Shown here: positions 42,709 to 53,707 of the stretch, piece by piece
Position numbering within the stretch: position 1 is the first letter of the stretch
Layout: the number at the start of each line of letters is the position of its first letter
Assembly: GCF_009176975.1 (NCBI RefSeq)
Contig: NZ_WEZG01000011.1
Location: 1 to 64,000 of the forward strand
Source: Aureimonas psammosilenae
GTDB taxonomy: Bacteria > Pseudomonadota > Alphaproteobacteria > Rhizobiales > Rhizobiaceae
Reading direction: 5' to 3'
Length of the DNA: 64,000 nt
The notes under the pieces: model-generated
Database searches by the model: none
The model's input: only the letters and a program-made list of their open reading frames with translations
Told to the model about the DNA's origin: nothing
Program-made: the position numbers and the translations under genes

Positions 42709-44118
42709 ATGACCACTGCCAACGACATTCTGAAGCAGATCAAGGACAACGACGTCAAGTTCGTCGACCTGCGTTTCACCGACCCCAAAGGAAAGCTTCA
42801 GCATGTCACGATGGATGTTTCCATCGTGGACGAGGACATGTTCTCCGAAGGCACGATGTTCGACGGTTCGTCGATCGGCGGCTGGAAGGCGATCAACGAG
42901 TCCGACATGGTTCTCATGCCGGACCCCGAGACCTCGCATATGGACCCCTTCTTCGCGCAGTCGACCATGGTCGTGCTTTGCGACATTCTCGATCCGGTGT
43001 CCGGCGAAGCCTATAACCGCGATCCGCGCGGCACGGCCAAGAAGGCCGAAGCCTATCTGAAGCAGTCCGGCACGGGCGACGTCGCTTACTTCGGCCCCGA
43101 AGCCGAGTTCTTCATCTTCGACGACGTGCGCTACAAGGCCGACCCCTACAATACGGGCTTCAAGCTCGACTCGACCGAACTGCCATCCAACGACGATACC
43201 GAATACGAGACCGGCAATCTCGGCCACCGCCCGCGTGTGAAGGGCGGCTACTTCCCCGTCCCGCCGATCGATTCCTGCCAGGACATTCGGTCCGAGATGC
43301 TGTCCGTCATGGCGGAAATGGGCGTCGCGGTCGAAAAGCATCACCATGAAGTCGCCGCCGCGCAGCACGAACTCGGCATCAAGTTCGACACGCTGGTCCG
43401 CAACGCGGACAACATGCAGATCTTCAAGTACGTGACCCATCAGGTCGCCAATGCCTACGGCAAGACCGCGACCTTCATGCCCAAGCCGATCTTCGGCGAC
43501 AACGGCTCGGGCATGCACGTCCACCAGTCGATCTGGAAGGGCGGCAAGCCGACCTTCGCGGGCAACGAATATGCAGGGCTCTCGGAAAGCGCGCTGTTCT
43601 ATATCGGCGGCATCATCAAGCATGCGAAGGCGTTGAACGCCTTCACGAACCCCTCCACCAACTCTTTCAAGCGCCTGGTGCCGGGCTACGAGGCGCCCGT
43701 GCTCCTCGCCTACTCGGCGCGCAACCGCTCGGCTTCCTGCCGCATCCCCTTCGGCCAGTCGCCGAAGGCCAAGCGCGTCGAAGTCCGCTTCCCCGACCCG
43801 ATGGCCAACCCCTATCTCGCCTTCTCGGCGATGCTGATGGCCGGCCTCGACGGCATCCGCAACAAGATCCATCCGGGTTCGGCGATGGACAAGGACCTCT
43901 ACGACCTGCCGCCGGAAGAGCTGAAGGAAATCCCCACGGTCTGCCGTTCGCTCCGCGAGGCGATGGAGCATCTCGATGCCGACCGCGACTTCCTGAAGGC
44001 CGGCGGCGTCTTCGACGACGACCAGATCAACGCCTTCATCGACCTGAAGATGGCCGAAGTCCTGCGCTTCGAAATGACGCCGCATCCGGTCGAGTTCGAT
44101 ATGTACTACAGCCTCTGA
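42709..44118 (+). CDS. glnA: Glutamine synthetase type I
   Basis: 469 residues, normal for the dodecameric class I enzyme. [11 protein letters not shown] and the catalytic [18 protein letters not shown] are clear; the adenylylation target is Tyr398 in [11 protein letters not shown], so activity should respond to PII through GlnE. It joins ammonia to glutamate. It lies 55 bp downstream of glnB and is expected to share its promoter; AGAGGA precedes the ATG. A terminator follows. Confidence 0.98.
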   Translation: MTTANDILKQIKDNDVKFVDLRFTDPKGKLQHVTMDVSIVDEDMFSEGTMFDGSSIGGWKAINESDMVLMPDPETSHMDPFFAQSTMVVLCDILDPVSGEAYNRDPRGTAKKAEAYLKQSGTGDVAYFGPEAEFFIFDDVRYKADPYNTGFKLDSTELPSNDDTEYETGNLGHRPRVKGGYFPVPPIDSCQDIRSEMLSVMAEMGVAVEKHHHEVAAAQHELGIKFDTLVRNADNMQIFKYVTHQVANAYGKTATFMPKPIFGDNGSGMHVHQSIWKGGKPTFAGNEYAGLSESALFYIGGIIKHAKALNAFTNPSTNSFKRLVPGYEAPVLLAYSARNRSASCRIPFGQSPKAKRVEVRFPDPMANPYLAFSAMLMAGLDGIRNKIHPGSAMDKDLYDLPPEELKEIPTVCRSLREAMEHLDADRDFLKAGGVFDDDQINAFIDLKMAEVLRFEMTPHPVEFDMYYSL

Positions 44119-44159
44119 CACGAAGCGGCCGAGCGATCGGCCGTTCCATCGCACTTCAC

Positions 44160-44188
44160 AAGGGGCGGCTCGTCGGGCTGCCCCTTTT
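44160..44188 (+). terminator. Rho-independent terminator of glnBA
   Basis: AAGGGGC (44160-44166) pairs with GCCCCTT (44180-44186), extended inward by further GC pairs, followed by T's. It ends the glnB-glnA unit before glsA. Confidence 0.8.
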
Positions 44189-44210
44189 CACATGGTTCCG
44201 GAGACCCGAG

Positions 44211-45152
44211 ATGAGCGAGACAGCGAGCCGCATCGAAAGCGCGGTCACCGAGATCGCGGAGGAGATGCAGGCACGCGCGGACAGGGGAAAGGTCGCGGAC
44301 TACATCCCCGAACTCGCGCTTGTGGACCCTGCGGGTTTTGGTATCGCGGTGATCGACAACCAAGGTGGTGTTTTCGCAGCCGGCGACTGCGACACGCCCT
44401 TCTCCGTGCAAAGCATCACCAAGGTCTTCACCCTGACGCTCGCCCTCGGCATGGTCGGCGATCGGCTTTGGCGGCGTGTCGGGCGGGAGCCTTCGGGAAG
44501 CGCGTTCAACTCGATCGTGCAACTCGAGCACGAGCACGGAATTCCGCGCAATCCCTTCATCAATGCCGGCGCGATCGCCGTCACCGATCTGATCCTTTCC
44601 GGTCACGAGCCGCGCGAAGCGCTGGGCGAAATCCTGCGTTTCGTGCAGTTTCTCGCGGACGACCAAACCATCAAGATCGACAAGGCCGTTGCCGCTTCCG
44701 AACAGCGAACCGGGTTCCGCAACCGCGCGCTCGCCAATTACATGAAGAGCTTCGGGGTGATCGAGAACCCGGTCGACTACACGCTCGGTGTTTATTTCCA
44801 CCACTGCGCCATCGCCATGTCATGCCGCCAACTCGCGATGGCAGGGCGTTTCCTGGCGCATTCCGGTCGCCATCCGACCACCGGGCGCTCGGTGATCCAC
44901 ATGGAGAGGGCGCGCCGTATCAACGCCTTGATGCTGACCTGCGGGCATTACGATGGTTCGGGAGATTTCGCGTACCGCGTCGGGCTGCCCGGCAAGAGCG
45001 GGGTCGGCGGCGGCATTCTGGCGATCGCGCCTGGGAAAGCGACGATCGCGGTCTGGTCGCCGGGACTGGATGCGGCCGGCAATTCCCATCTCGGCCGCAT
45101 CGCTCTCGAACTTCTGACCAAACGTCTCGGATGGTCGATCTTCGGCGGTTAG
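44211..45152 (+). CDS. glsA: Glutaminase
   Basis: 313 residues of the beta-lactamase-like glutaminase A family. The Ser-xx-Lys active site lies in [18 protein letters not shown] (Ser is the first in SVQSITK-type sequence), and [38 protein letters not shown] and [12 protein letters not shown] are family motifs. It hydrolyses glutamine to glutamate and ammonia. It starts 93 bp after glnA, beyond the terminator; GGAG is present upstream. Its stop overlaps that of convergent gstI by four bases. Confidence 0.95.
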   Translation: MSETASRIESAVTEIAEEMQARADRGKVADYIPELALVDPAGFGIAVIDNQGGVFAAGDCDTPFSVQSITKVFTLTLALGMVGDRLWRRVGREPSGSAFNSIVQLEHEHGIPRNPFINAGAIAVTDLILSGHEPREALGEILRFVQFLADDQTIKIDKAVAASEQRTGFRNRALANYMKSFGVIENPVDYTLGVYFHHCAIAMSCRQLAMAGRFLAHSGRHPTTGRSVIHMERARRINALMLTCGHYDGSGDFAYRVGLPGKSGVGGGILAIAPGKATIAVWSPGLDAAGNSHLGRIALELLTKRLGWSIFGG

Positions 45153-45355
45153 TTCCGCTTGTTCGGGTTGCGGGACGCCGCCTCCGCTTCCTCGCGAATG
45201 GCGTCCTCATGATACCATCCGCCTTCGGCGATGTGAGGGGCAACGGGTGCGACTGCTGCCACCGGTGTCAGGCTCATGCTGCGGGTTCGGCTGAGGCGAC
45301 CTCCCCGCGGAAACTGGTGGATCGTCGCGCTCCGATTGGAATGCGTCAGGTTCAT
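45149..45355 (-). CDS. gstI: DUF2735 / GstI-like glutamine synthetase translation inhibitor
   Basis: 68 residues after a strong GGGAGG site. [11 protein letters not shown] and the C-terminal [10 protein letters not shown] match the DUF2735 family, to which rhizobial GstI belongs. In Rhizobium leguminosarum, gstI is divergent from glnII and its product lowers GSII expression; the same position relative to glnII (divergent, 357 bp away) supports the assignment. The mechanism here is inferred from that relative. Likely a soluble small protein. Convergent with glsA. Confidence 0.78.
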   Translation of the reverse strand: MNLTHSNRSATIHQFPRGGRLSRTRSMSLTPVAAVAPVAPHIAEGGWYHEDAIREEAEAASRNPNKRN

Positions 45356-45712
45356 GGACGTCCTCCCGATCGCGTTTGTCACGCTTGTTCCATCAACGTA
45401 ACCTCTGCTGCTTGAAGAACAAGCACGTTGCACAAAAAATTATCAGCAAATGGCGAAACTATAGGCGCGCGGACTTCTGCATAATACGTTATCACATGCT
45501 GCTGCCGACATCGGTCGAGCGCTCTCATCGATAAGCCTGCCCGGCTCTGATGGTTGCCCGTTCGAAAACCGAAACGCGAGCGTGGTGAAACAATTTGCGA
45601 GGCGCGACCGCTTTCGACGACCCGGCATATCCATGTCCTTCAGGCACCGTTCCTCTGCGGAACCCGCCCTTCAGTCCGTCGAAGATCGCATCTCGCCCGT
45701 GAGGGAACCGCA
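45356..45712. other. gstI-glnII divergent regulatory region (357 bp)
   Basis: No gene was found here. The region is AT-richer around 45425-45450 and should hold the promoters of both gstI (leftward) and glnII (rightward). I looked for GG-N10-GC sigma-54 elements toward glnII and found none with correct spacing (the nearest, TGG...TTTGC at 45582-45597, is one base too long). The glnII leader has GAGGGAA as ribosome-binding site. Confidence 0.5.
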
Positions 45713-46753
45713 ATGACGAAGTACAAGCTCGAATACATCTGGCTCGACGGCTACAGCCCGACCCCGAATCTTCGCGGCAAGACCCAGATCAAGGACTTTG
45801 CGGAATTTCCGACCCTCGATCAGCTTCCGCTCTGGGGCTTCGACGGCTCGTCCACCATGCAGGCCGAAGGCCGCAGCTCCGACTGCGTGCTGAAGCCCGT
45901 CGCCATCTACCCCGATCCGGCCCGCACCAACGGCGCCTTGGTGATGTGCGAAGTCATGATGCCGGACGGCGTCACCCCGCACGCTTCCAACAGCCGCGCC
46001 ACGATCCTCGACGATGAGGACGCCTGGTTCGGTTTCGAGCAGGAATACTTCTTCTACGAGAACGGCCGCCCGCTCGGCTTCCCGGAAAGCGGCTTCCCCG
46101 CTCCGCAGGGCCCCTATTACACCGGCGTGGGCTACAAGAATGTCGGCTCGGTCGCCCGTGAGATCGTCGAGGAACATCTCGACCTTTGCCTCGCCGCCGG
46201 CATCAACCACGAGGGCATCAATGCCGAAGTGGCCAAGGGCCAGTGGGAATTCCAGATCTTCGGCAAGGGCTCCAAGAAGGCGGCCGACCAGATCTGGATG
46301 GCGCGCTACCTCCTTCTGCGCCTTTGCGAGAAGTACGGCATCGACATCGAGTTCCATTGTAAGCCGCTCGGCGATACCGACTGGAACGGCTCGGGCATGC
46401 ACTGCAACTTCTCCACCAAGTTCATGCGCGAAGTCGGCGGCAAGGCCTATTTCGAGGCCCTGATGGCGCAGTTCGACAAGAACCTTCAGGACCATATCGA
46501 TGTCTACGGCCCGGACAACCACCTGCGCCTGACCGGCAAGCACGAGACCGCGCCCTGGAACAAGTTCAGTTACGGCGTCGCCGACCGTGGCGCGTCGATC
46601 CGCGTCCCGCACTCCTTCGTCAACAACGGCTACAAGGGCTACCTTGAGGACCGCCGTCCGAACTCGCAAGGGTGCCCCTACCAGATCGCTTCTCAGGTCC
46701 TGAAGACGATCTCCGAGGTCCCGACGCAGGCCGAGGTTTCGGTCGCGGCCTGA
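45713..46753 (+). CDS. glnII: Glutamine synthetase type II
   Basis: 346 residues of the eukaryote-like class II GS: KLEYIWLDGYSPTPNLRGKT, LWGFDGSSTMQAEGRSSDC, MHCNFSTKFM, and NHLRLTGKHETA. It makes glutamine from glutamate and ammonia and, unlike GlnA, lacks the adenylylation Tyr loop. It is found in rhizobia, Frankia and relatives. Divergent gstI is the expected regulator. A strong terminator follows. Confidence 0.97.
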   Translation: MTKYKLEYIWLDGYSPTPNLRGKTQIKDFAEFPTLDQLPLWGFDGSSTMQAEGRSSDCVLKPVAIYPDPARTNGALVMCEVMMPDGVTPHASNSRATILDDEDAWFGFEQEYFFYENGRPLGFPESGFPAPQGPYYTGVGYKNVGSVAREIVEEHLDLCLAAGINHEGINAEVAKGQWEFQIFGKGSKKAADQIWMARYLLLRLCEKYGIDIEFHCKPLGDTDWNGSGMHCNFSTKFMREVGGKAYFEALMAQFDKNLQDHIDVYGPDNHLRLTGKHETAPWNKFSYGVADRGASIRVPHSFVNNGYKGYLEDRRPNSQGCPYQIASQVLKTISEVPTQAEVSVAA

Positions 46754-46795
46754 TCGATCTCGTTCGGCTGGCTTAAACCTGCCGTTTCTCCTTCA

Positions 46796-46829
46796 CCCGT
46801 CGCGCTTCCCGGTGCGGCGGGTTTTCGTT
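46796..46829 (+). terminator. Rho-independent terminator of glnII
   Basis: CCCGTCGCGC (46796-46805) pairs with GTGCGGCGGG (46812-46821), two G-U pairs, followed by TTTTCGTTT. Also close to the 3' end of the convergent hydrolase gene. Confidence 0.82.
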
Positions 46830-46835
46830 TGATGC

Positions 46836-47729
46836 TCAGTCGGCTGTCGCCAGGAGCCAGTTCAACGTTTCGCGCCAGTCGATCATCCTGATCGGCGTGC
46901 CGTGATTGCCATCGCGCATGGAAACGAAACGCACCGGATAGGCGCCGGCTCGTAGACGGTCGTAGAGATCGTGGGCGCTTCGCCAGGCGAAGACCTTGTC
47001 GCGCGTGCCATGCGTGAGGAGCATCGGAATCTTGCGAGCGCCGGCAGCGTGCCTCATCGCTTCGACCTTCGCGGGCGGATTGTTGGCGCTCAGCATCACG
47101 ATGCCGGCGACCGAAGCCGCGACGTCTCGCTCGGCCAGAAGGTCCCAGCAGAACTCGCCGCCCATCGAGGCGCAGGCCAGAAGAACAGGCGGACGACCGG
47201 GTTTGGCCGCCAGATCCTTGACGAGCGCCGCGACCCGCATCTTGTCCGAAGAGCCGAAGCCGCCGGCATCCGTTGTGACGTAAAGCCCTCCGGCACGGTC
47301 CAGCAGGTTCTTCAAGCGATTGAAGTTGCCGCCGAAGGTGCGGTCGTACATGCCGAGCCGCCGGTCTCCGTTTCGTCCGTGAATGAACAGAACGATCGCG
47401 GTCGGTTTGGCGCGCTCGCCCGCCTGGATCGTCCGCAAAGGTCCGGCCGGAGTATCGACAACGAGTTCCGCCTGCCGTCGCAGCGGCGCGGGATCGACAT
47501 AGGTCGCCTTGACCCGCCGCTCGGGGATTTCGTCGCGCCCGTTGATGTCGCGCAGCTCGGAGTAATCGACATCGACCTGATTGCCGCCGTCGCTGCGAAC
47601 GCTTGCCGGAGAATAGGCGAAGAGATCGTCTTTGAAGGGCGAAAGCTGCAAAGGGTTCGCCAGAACGGGAAGCGACCAAAGTGCGAAGATCGCCGACAAG
47701 ACCGGACGGAGGACGCGAGGATGGTTCAT
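46836..47729 (-). CDS. Secreted alpha/beta hydrolase family protein
   Basis: 297 residues with a signal peptide (VLRPVLSAIFALWSLPVLANP). An alpha/beta-hydrolase core follows: IVLFIHGRNGDRRLG, the nucleophile elbow LACASMGGEF (not the usual GxSxG, the first position is Ala/Cys), the Asp in THGTRDKV and the His in GNHGTP. Likely a periplasmic esterase or peptidase-like hydrolase; substrate unknown. Start at 47729 chosen for the signal peptide. Convergent with glnII. Confidence 0.8.
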   Translation of the reverse strand: MNHPRVLRPVLSAIFALWSLPVLANPLQLSPFKDDLFAYSPASVRSDGGNQVDVDYSELRDINGRDEIPERRVKATYVDPAPLRRQAELVVDTPAGPLRTIQAGERAKPTAIVLFIHGRNGDRRLGMYDRTFGGNFNRLKNLLDRAGGLYVTTDAGGFGSSDKMRVAALVKDLAAKPGRPPVLLACASMGGEFCWDLLAERDVAASVAGIVMLSANNPPAKVEAMRHAAGARKIPMLLTHGTRDKVFAWRSAHDLYDRLRAGAYPVRFVSMRDGNHGTPIRMIDWRETLNWLLATAD

Positions 47730-47917
47730 GACCGTGGCTTGTGCGGGGCGGATCGGCCCTCGGCAACTCATTTCTAAGGGTTAGTTGTTGAAATGCGCGC
47801 TCGTGCCGGTTGGCGATCCCGTCGGCGGGTTGAAGAACATTTCGTGAATATGTAGATTGAGCCCATGGTTTCCTTCGAAAATTCGCCCCTCCCGCGGGGC
47901 ATGGCGATCTTCAAGGC

Positions 47918-49972
47918 ATGAGCGAGGACCTCTTCACGGGCAACGCTGCCCGCGCGCGTGAACCGCGCCCCCTCGCCCGCCGCAAGCTGCCCGACCCGGT
48001 GCTGGCTGCCGCGCGCGCCGCCGCGCCCAAATTTGAGCCGCAAGCCGAATACACGGCTGCCGACATCGAGGTTCTGGAAGGGCTGGAGCCCGTTCGCAGA
48101 CGTCCCGGCATGTATATCGGCGGCACGGACGAAAAGGCGCTGCACCATCTCTTCGCCGAGGTGATAGACAATTCCATGGACGAGGCTGTCGCGGGGCACG
48201 CCAACTTCATCGAAGTGTCGCTGGAAGCCGATGGGAGCCTTGCCGTCACCGACAACGGACGCGGCATCCCCGTAGACCCGCATCCGAAATACAAGAACAG
48301 GTCGGCGCTCGAAGTCATCATGACGACGCTCCATGCCGGCGGCAAGTTCGACTCCAAGGTCTACGAGACGTCCGGCGGCTTGCACGGCGTCGGCGTGTCC
48401 GTGGTGAACGCTTTGTCCGCGCGGCTGGAGGTCGAGGTCGCGCGCAACCGTCGCCTTTATCGCCAGACCTACGAGCGCGGCCACGCGACGGGCAAGCTCG
48501 AAGAGGTGGGCGAGGTCCATAACCGGCGCGGCACCCGCGTCCGGTTCTGGCCGGACCCGCAGATTTTCGGCGGAAACGCCGCCTTCGACCCCGCGCGCCT
48601 TTTCGCGATGGCGCGTTCGAAAGCCTATCTGTTCGGCGGTGTCGAGATCCGGTGGTCCTGCGATCCTTCCTTGGTGGCGGACGGCGACAAGACGCCGACG
48701 CGCGCGAACTTCCACTTCCCCGGCGGTCTGAAGGACTACCTGGAAAGTTCGCTCGGCACCGAACACCGCATCACCACACAGACCTTCGCGGGACGCACGG
48801 AAAAGGTCTCCGGCCACGGCGCTGTGGAATGGGCGGTGAACTGGACATCGGCGGATGGCTTCGTCCGCTCCTACTGCAACACCATCCCGACGCCCGAAGG
48901 CGGCACGCACGAGACGGGCCTGCGCAACGTGCTCCTGCGCGGCTTGAAGTCCTTCGGCGAGGTGTCCGGCAACAAGAAGGCCGCCGTGGTGACGGCCGAG
49001 GACGTGATGCTGACCGCTTCGTCCATGCTGTCGGTGTTCATCCGCGAGCCCGAATTCGTCGGTCAAACGAAGGACAAGCTTGCGACGGCGGAAGCGCAGC
49101 GCATCGTCGAAAGCTCGATCCGCGATGCCTTCGACATCTGGCTGGCATCCTCGCCGCAGGATGCGGCGCGCCTTCTCGACTGGGTGGTGGAGCGCGCCGA
49201 AGAGCGCGTCAGGCGTCGGCAGGAAAAGGAAGTCAGCCGAAAGAGCGCGACGCGCAAGCTGCGTTTGCCGGGCAAGCTCGCCGATTGCAGCCAAACGGGC
49301 GCGGCGGGTGCCGAACTCTTCATCGTGGAAGGCGATTCGGCCGGCGGTTCGGCCAAGCAAGCGCGCGATCGTATGCGTCAGGCCATTCTGCCACTGCGCG
49401 GCAAGATCCTGAACGTCGCCTCGGCCGGGCGCGAGAAGCTCGGCGCGAACCAGCAGATCGGCGATCTCGTGCAGGCGCTCGGTTGCGGCACGCGCAGCAA
49501 GTATCGCGAGCCGGACCTTCGCTACGAGCGGGTCATCATCATGACCGACGCCGATGTGGACGGGGCGCATATCGCATCGCTTCTGATCACCTTCTTCTAT
49601 CAGGAGATGCCCGAACTGATCCGTCAGGGTCACCTGTTCCTGGCGGTGCCTCCGCTTTATCGCCTCGCGCAGGGTGGCAAGGTCGTCTATGCCCGCGACG
49701 ATGCCGACCGGGAAAGGCTGATCGCGCGGGAATTCAAAGGCAAGGGGAAGATCGAGGTCAGCCGGTTCAAGGGTCTCGGCGAGATGCTGCCGGCGCAGTT
49801 GAAGGAAACCACGATGGACGTGCGTCGCCGCACGCTTCTGAAGGTCGAGATCGACGAGGCGCCGGAAGCCGGTACGTCCAGCGCGGTGGATGCGCTGATG
49901 GGCAACAAGCCGGAGGCACGTTTCCGTTTCATTCAGAACCGCGCCGCTTTCGCCGTCGACCTCGACGTTTGA
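47918..49972 (+). CDS. parE: DNA topoisomerase IV subunit B
   Basis: 684 residues. GHKL ATPase (VIDNSMDEAVAGHA, NGRGIPVDPHPKYK, YETSGGLHGVGVSVVNALS), a transducer domain, the TOPRIM motif VEGDSAGGSAKQARDR and DADVDGAHI. ParE rather than GyrB because the DNA-binding insertion of GyrB is absent and the length fits; parC is not in the window. With ParC it decatenates daughter chromosomes. The start follows a modest GCATGAGC context. Confidence 0.95.
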   Translation: MSEDLFTGNAARAREPRPLARRKLPDPVLAAARAAAPKFEPQAEYTAADIEVLEGLEPVRRRPGMYIGGTDEKALHHLFAEVIDNSMDEAVAGHANFIEVSLEADGSLAVTDNGRGIPVDPHPKYKNRSALEVIMTTLHAGGKFDSKVYETSGGLHGVGVSVVNALSARLEVEVARNRRLYRQTYERGHATGKLEEVGEVHNRRGTRVRFWPDPQIFGGNAAFDPARLFAMARSKAYLFGGVEIRWSCDPSLVADGDKTPTRANFHFPGGLKDYLESSLGTEHRITTQTFAGRTEKVSGHGAVEWAVNWTSADGFVRSYCNTIPTPEGGTHETGLRNVLLRGLKSFGEVSGNKKAAVVTAEDVMLTASSMLSVFIREPEFVGQTKDKLATAEAQRIVESSIRDAFDIWLASSPQDAARLLDWVVERAEERVRRRQEKEVSRKSATRKLRLPGKLADCSQTGAAGAELFIVEGDSAGGSAKQARDRMRQAILPLRGKILNVASAGREKLGANQQIGDLVQALGCGTRSKYREPDLRYERVIIMTDADVDGAHIASLLITFFYQEMPELIRQGHLFLAVPPLYRLAQGGKVVYARDDADRERLIAREFKGKGKIEVSRFKGLGEMLPAQLKETTMDVRRRTLLKVEIDEAPEAGTSSAVDALMGNKPEARFRFIQNRAAFAVDLDV

Positions 49973-50185
49973 TCGGGCTAAGAGACCGGTCGAAAGCGCC
50001 TTGGAGAATGCCGCGGAGAAGCCTAGCTGACCCCCGCGATACTGGACCCGGCCGATGCTTTCAGGCTTGGTCATACACGTGGAATGAACGCCTCGCCTGA
50101 AGCCGAGTTTCGGCGCGTTTAAAACCTTCTGACCGACCCGCCGATTGCCGGTCGCGTTGGAGACACGAAGACGAACCGCAACGGA

Positions 50186-50788
50186 ATGACGCTCATGATC
50201 CTTCGTTCAACGCTCGCGGCCGCGGCGGTGCTCCTCGCGGTCCCGGCGATCGCGCAGAACGATCCGGCGGCTTCGCCTCCGGCAGCGGTCGGTGCGCCCA
50301 AGCCCTATGTCGCGCCCACGCCGGGCACGGATCAGCCGGAAGCTGCCCCTGCGGCCCCCGTCGCGCCTGCGGTCACCAACATTCCCCCGGCCGACCCGGC
50401 TTCGTTGCAGGCGGTCCAGTCGCTGCCGACCCAGGTCGAGGACGTGCAGATCGTCGGGCCCTGGACCGAAGCCGAGACGAGCGGCGTCTGGAGAACGGTG
50501 ATGCTGCAGGTCGGCGGAACCGACAAGGATGTTTATCGCTTCTTTTTGCAGAAGCTCGACCGCGTCGGTCCGAACGCCAAGATCGTATCGACGACGGAAG
50601 TAAAGGAAGTCGCGGGCGTCAACGGGACGGTCGTCGGCTATCGCGCGGAAGAGCCGGAAGAAGGCGCTGCGGGCAACGACTTGACGCTGTTCTTCGACGT
50701 GGTGCCGCTGGATGGCGAAGTTCCGGAAAGCTACGAGCTGCACTTCATGCAGGACAACACCTACACCTTCGGGCCCGCGACGAACTGA
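50186..50788 (+). CDS. Secreted Pro/Ala-rich protein of unknown function
   Basis: 200 residues. A signal peptide (ILRSTLAAAAVLLAVPAIAQ), a long Pro/Ala/Val linker (about 24-75) and a folded C-terminal domain (about 85-200: VEDVQIVGPWTEAETSGVWRTVMLQVGG, DKDVYRFFLQKLDR, YELHFMQDNTYTFGP). No family recognised. Periplasmic or cell-surface location is likely. An ATG three codons later is an alternative start. Confidence 0.65.
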   Translation: MTLMILRSTLAAAAVLLAVPAIAQNDPAASPPAAVGAPKPYVAPTPGTDQPEAAPAAPVAPAVTNIPPADPASLQAVQSLPTQVEDVQIVGPWTEAETSGVWRTVMLQVGGTDKDVYRFFLQKLDRVGPNAKIVSTTEVKEVAGVNGTVVGYRAEEPEEGAAGNDLTLFFDVVPLDGEVPESYELHFMQDNTYTFGPATN

Positions 50789-50812
50789 ACAGCGCAAATG
50801 CTCAGAAAACAT

Positions 50813-50840
50813 GCCGCCGATACGAAATCCGGCGGCTATT
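50813..50840 (+). terminator. Possible terminator after the secreted Pro/Ala-rich gene
   Basis: GCCGCCG (50813-50819) pairs with CGGCGGC (50830-50836), followed by only TATT. Weak T-run, so moderate support. Confidence 0.45.
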
Positions 50841-50997
50841 CGTTGAGGATGTTTGCTTGTTTCGAGCGCGATCCGGCCCTATCTTCAGTCGTAGCGTTGA
50901 CTTGACATAGTCTTACGCTTACTGCCGCCATGAGAATGCGGTCAGCCGAAGGCGTTTTCGTCTTCTCTTTCGTCAATCGCGAGATACGCCAAGCGCA

Positions 50998-52478
<1,481 letters not shown>

Positions 52479-52482
<4 letters not shown>

Positions 52483-52826
52483 CGCTTCTGCCGGGAACGC
52501 GGTTGTTTCCGGCCTGCTCGCCCTGCAGCTTCGTTTGCGCGGCGAGCCCATAGGGTCATCGCATCGGGATCGTCGTAAGCTTCCGATGGAAGAGCGTGGT
52601 AGGGCATCATGACCGGCGGTTTGCCGGCCCGCCCATAGCTCCAGCGTCGCGCGCCCGCATCCTCAAAGAAGGCTGCGGTGACTTCGTCGCTTTTCAGGAA
52701 GATTTCGTCCCGAAAAATCACTGCGACGATCCGGTCGTCCAGCCATACGCCATGGCCTCCGAACATGCGGCGGATGCGAACGGGGCCTTGCCCCTCAAAA
52801 AGGTCTCGGACGAAATCTTCGTCCAT
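52479..52826 (-). CDS. TfoX N-terminal domain protein
   Basis: 115 residues with the TfoX/Sxy N-domain pattern (LFEGQGPVRIRRMFGGHGVWLDDRIVAVI and LKSDEVTAAFFEDAGARRWSYG). The Lys/Arg-rich tail suggests nucleic acid contact. TfoX proteins regulate competence in some gammaproteobacteria, but single-domain versions in alphaproteobacteria have no proven role. It lies 7 bp after sufA and may be the last gene of the suf operon. Confidence 0.85.
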
Positions 52827-52833
52827 TGGAAGA

Positions 52834-53214
52834 TCAGGCCGATTGGGCGAGAGCCAGGGCGCTGAGATCGGCCTTCTGCAGTTCGACGGATTCGCCGCAA
52901 CCGCAGGCCGATGTCTGGTTGGGATTGCGGAACGTGAAGCCCGTCCGCAGCCGGGTCACTTCGAAATCCATCTCAGTCCCCAGCAAGAATAGAACCGCCT
53001 CCGGAGCGATCACGACCTTCGCGCCGTTCCGCTCCACCAGATCCTCGCCGGGCTTGGCCTCGGTCGCCAAGTCGACCGTGTACTCCATCCCGGCGCATCC
53101 GCCTTTCTTGATCCCGACGCGAAGGCCGAACGCACCCTCGCCGCGCGCGGCGACGATTTCGTTGACGCGCTCGGCGGCGGCGTCGGTCAGGCTCATTACG
53201 GCAAAGCGGGGCAT
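52834..53214 (-). CDS. sufA: Iron-sulfur assembly protein SufA (HesB/IscA family)
   Basis: 126 residues with the three conserved Cys of A-type carriers: GIKKGGCAGMEY and SACGCGES near the C-terminus. It is thought to receive Fe-S clusters from SufBCD and hand them to apo-enzymes. ATG 53214 is chosen by GAGGA just upstream and the family length. Follows sufT closely (64 bp). Confidence 0.93.
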   Translation of the reverse strand: MPRFAVMSLTDAAAERVNEIVAARGEGAFGLRVGIKKGGCAGMEYTVDLATEAKPGEDLVERNGAKVVIAPEAVLFLLGTEMDFEVTRLRTGFTFRNPNQTSACGCGESVELQKADLSALALAQSA

Positions 53215-53278
53215 GGTCCGTCCTCGATCGGCAGACAGATAATATGGCGTCGCGCATGGCACGACGCAATGCGGAGCA

Positions 53279-53698
53279 TCAGAACCAGCCGACCGCGACC
53301 TGAGCCTCTTCGCTCATGCGCTCCGGCGTCCATGGCGGGTCGAACACGAGATCGACGCTCGCATGGCTGACGCCCTGAACGGAGAGAAGCGCGTTCTCGA
53401 CCCATCCCGGCATCTCGCCCGCCACCGGACAGCCGGGCGCGGTCAGCGTCATTTCGACGTGAACGCTTCGGTCGTCCTCGATGTCGATCTTGTAGATCAG
53501 GCCGAGCTCGTAGATATCGGCCGGGATCTCGGGATCGTAGACCGTCTTCAACGCGGCGACGATATCGTCGGACAGCCGCGTCAACTCTTCCTGCGGTATG
53601 CTGGACGCCGCCCGGTCTCCGCGTGCCAGCGCGGCATTCGCTTCCGCGCTGTCGTCGGCAGCCGGCGCGGTTGTGCCAGTCAGGACGTCTTCGGTCAT
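53279..53698 (-). CDS. sufT: SUF system protein SufT (DUF59/MIP18 family)
   Basis: 139 residues. An acidic, Ala/Glu-rich N-terminus (about 1-38) precedes the DUF59 domain with ALKTVYDPEIPADIYELGLIYKIDI and LTAPGCPVAGEMPGWV, which has the single conserved Cys. SufT-type proteins help mature Fe-S enzymes. Located between sufS and sufA (AGGAAAG before its ATG), as in rhizobial suf operons, where it is often called SufX. Confidence 0.92.
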   Translation of the reverse strand: MTEDVLTGTTAPAADDSAEANAALARGDRAASSIPQEELTRLSDDIVAALKTVYDPEIPADIYELGLIYKIDIEDDRSVHVEMTLTAPGCPVAGEMPGWVENALLSVQGVSHASVDLVFDPPWTPERMSEEAQVAVGWF

Positions 53699-53707
53699 CA
53701 GCTTTCC

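Noticed and set aside
45570-45610. Possible sigma-54 promoter for glnII (TGG...TTTGC)
   Set aside because: The GG to GC spacing is 11, not the required 10 bases.
47774-50074. A 766-codon frame antisense to parE
   Set aside because: Covered by parE with all its motifs; the antisense frame has no features.
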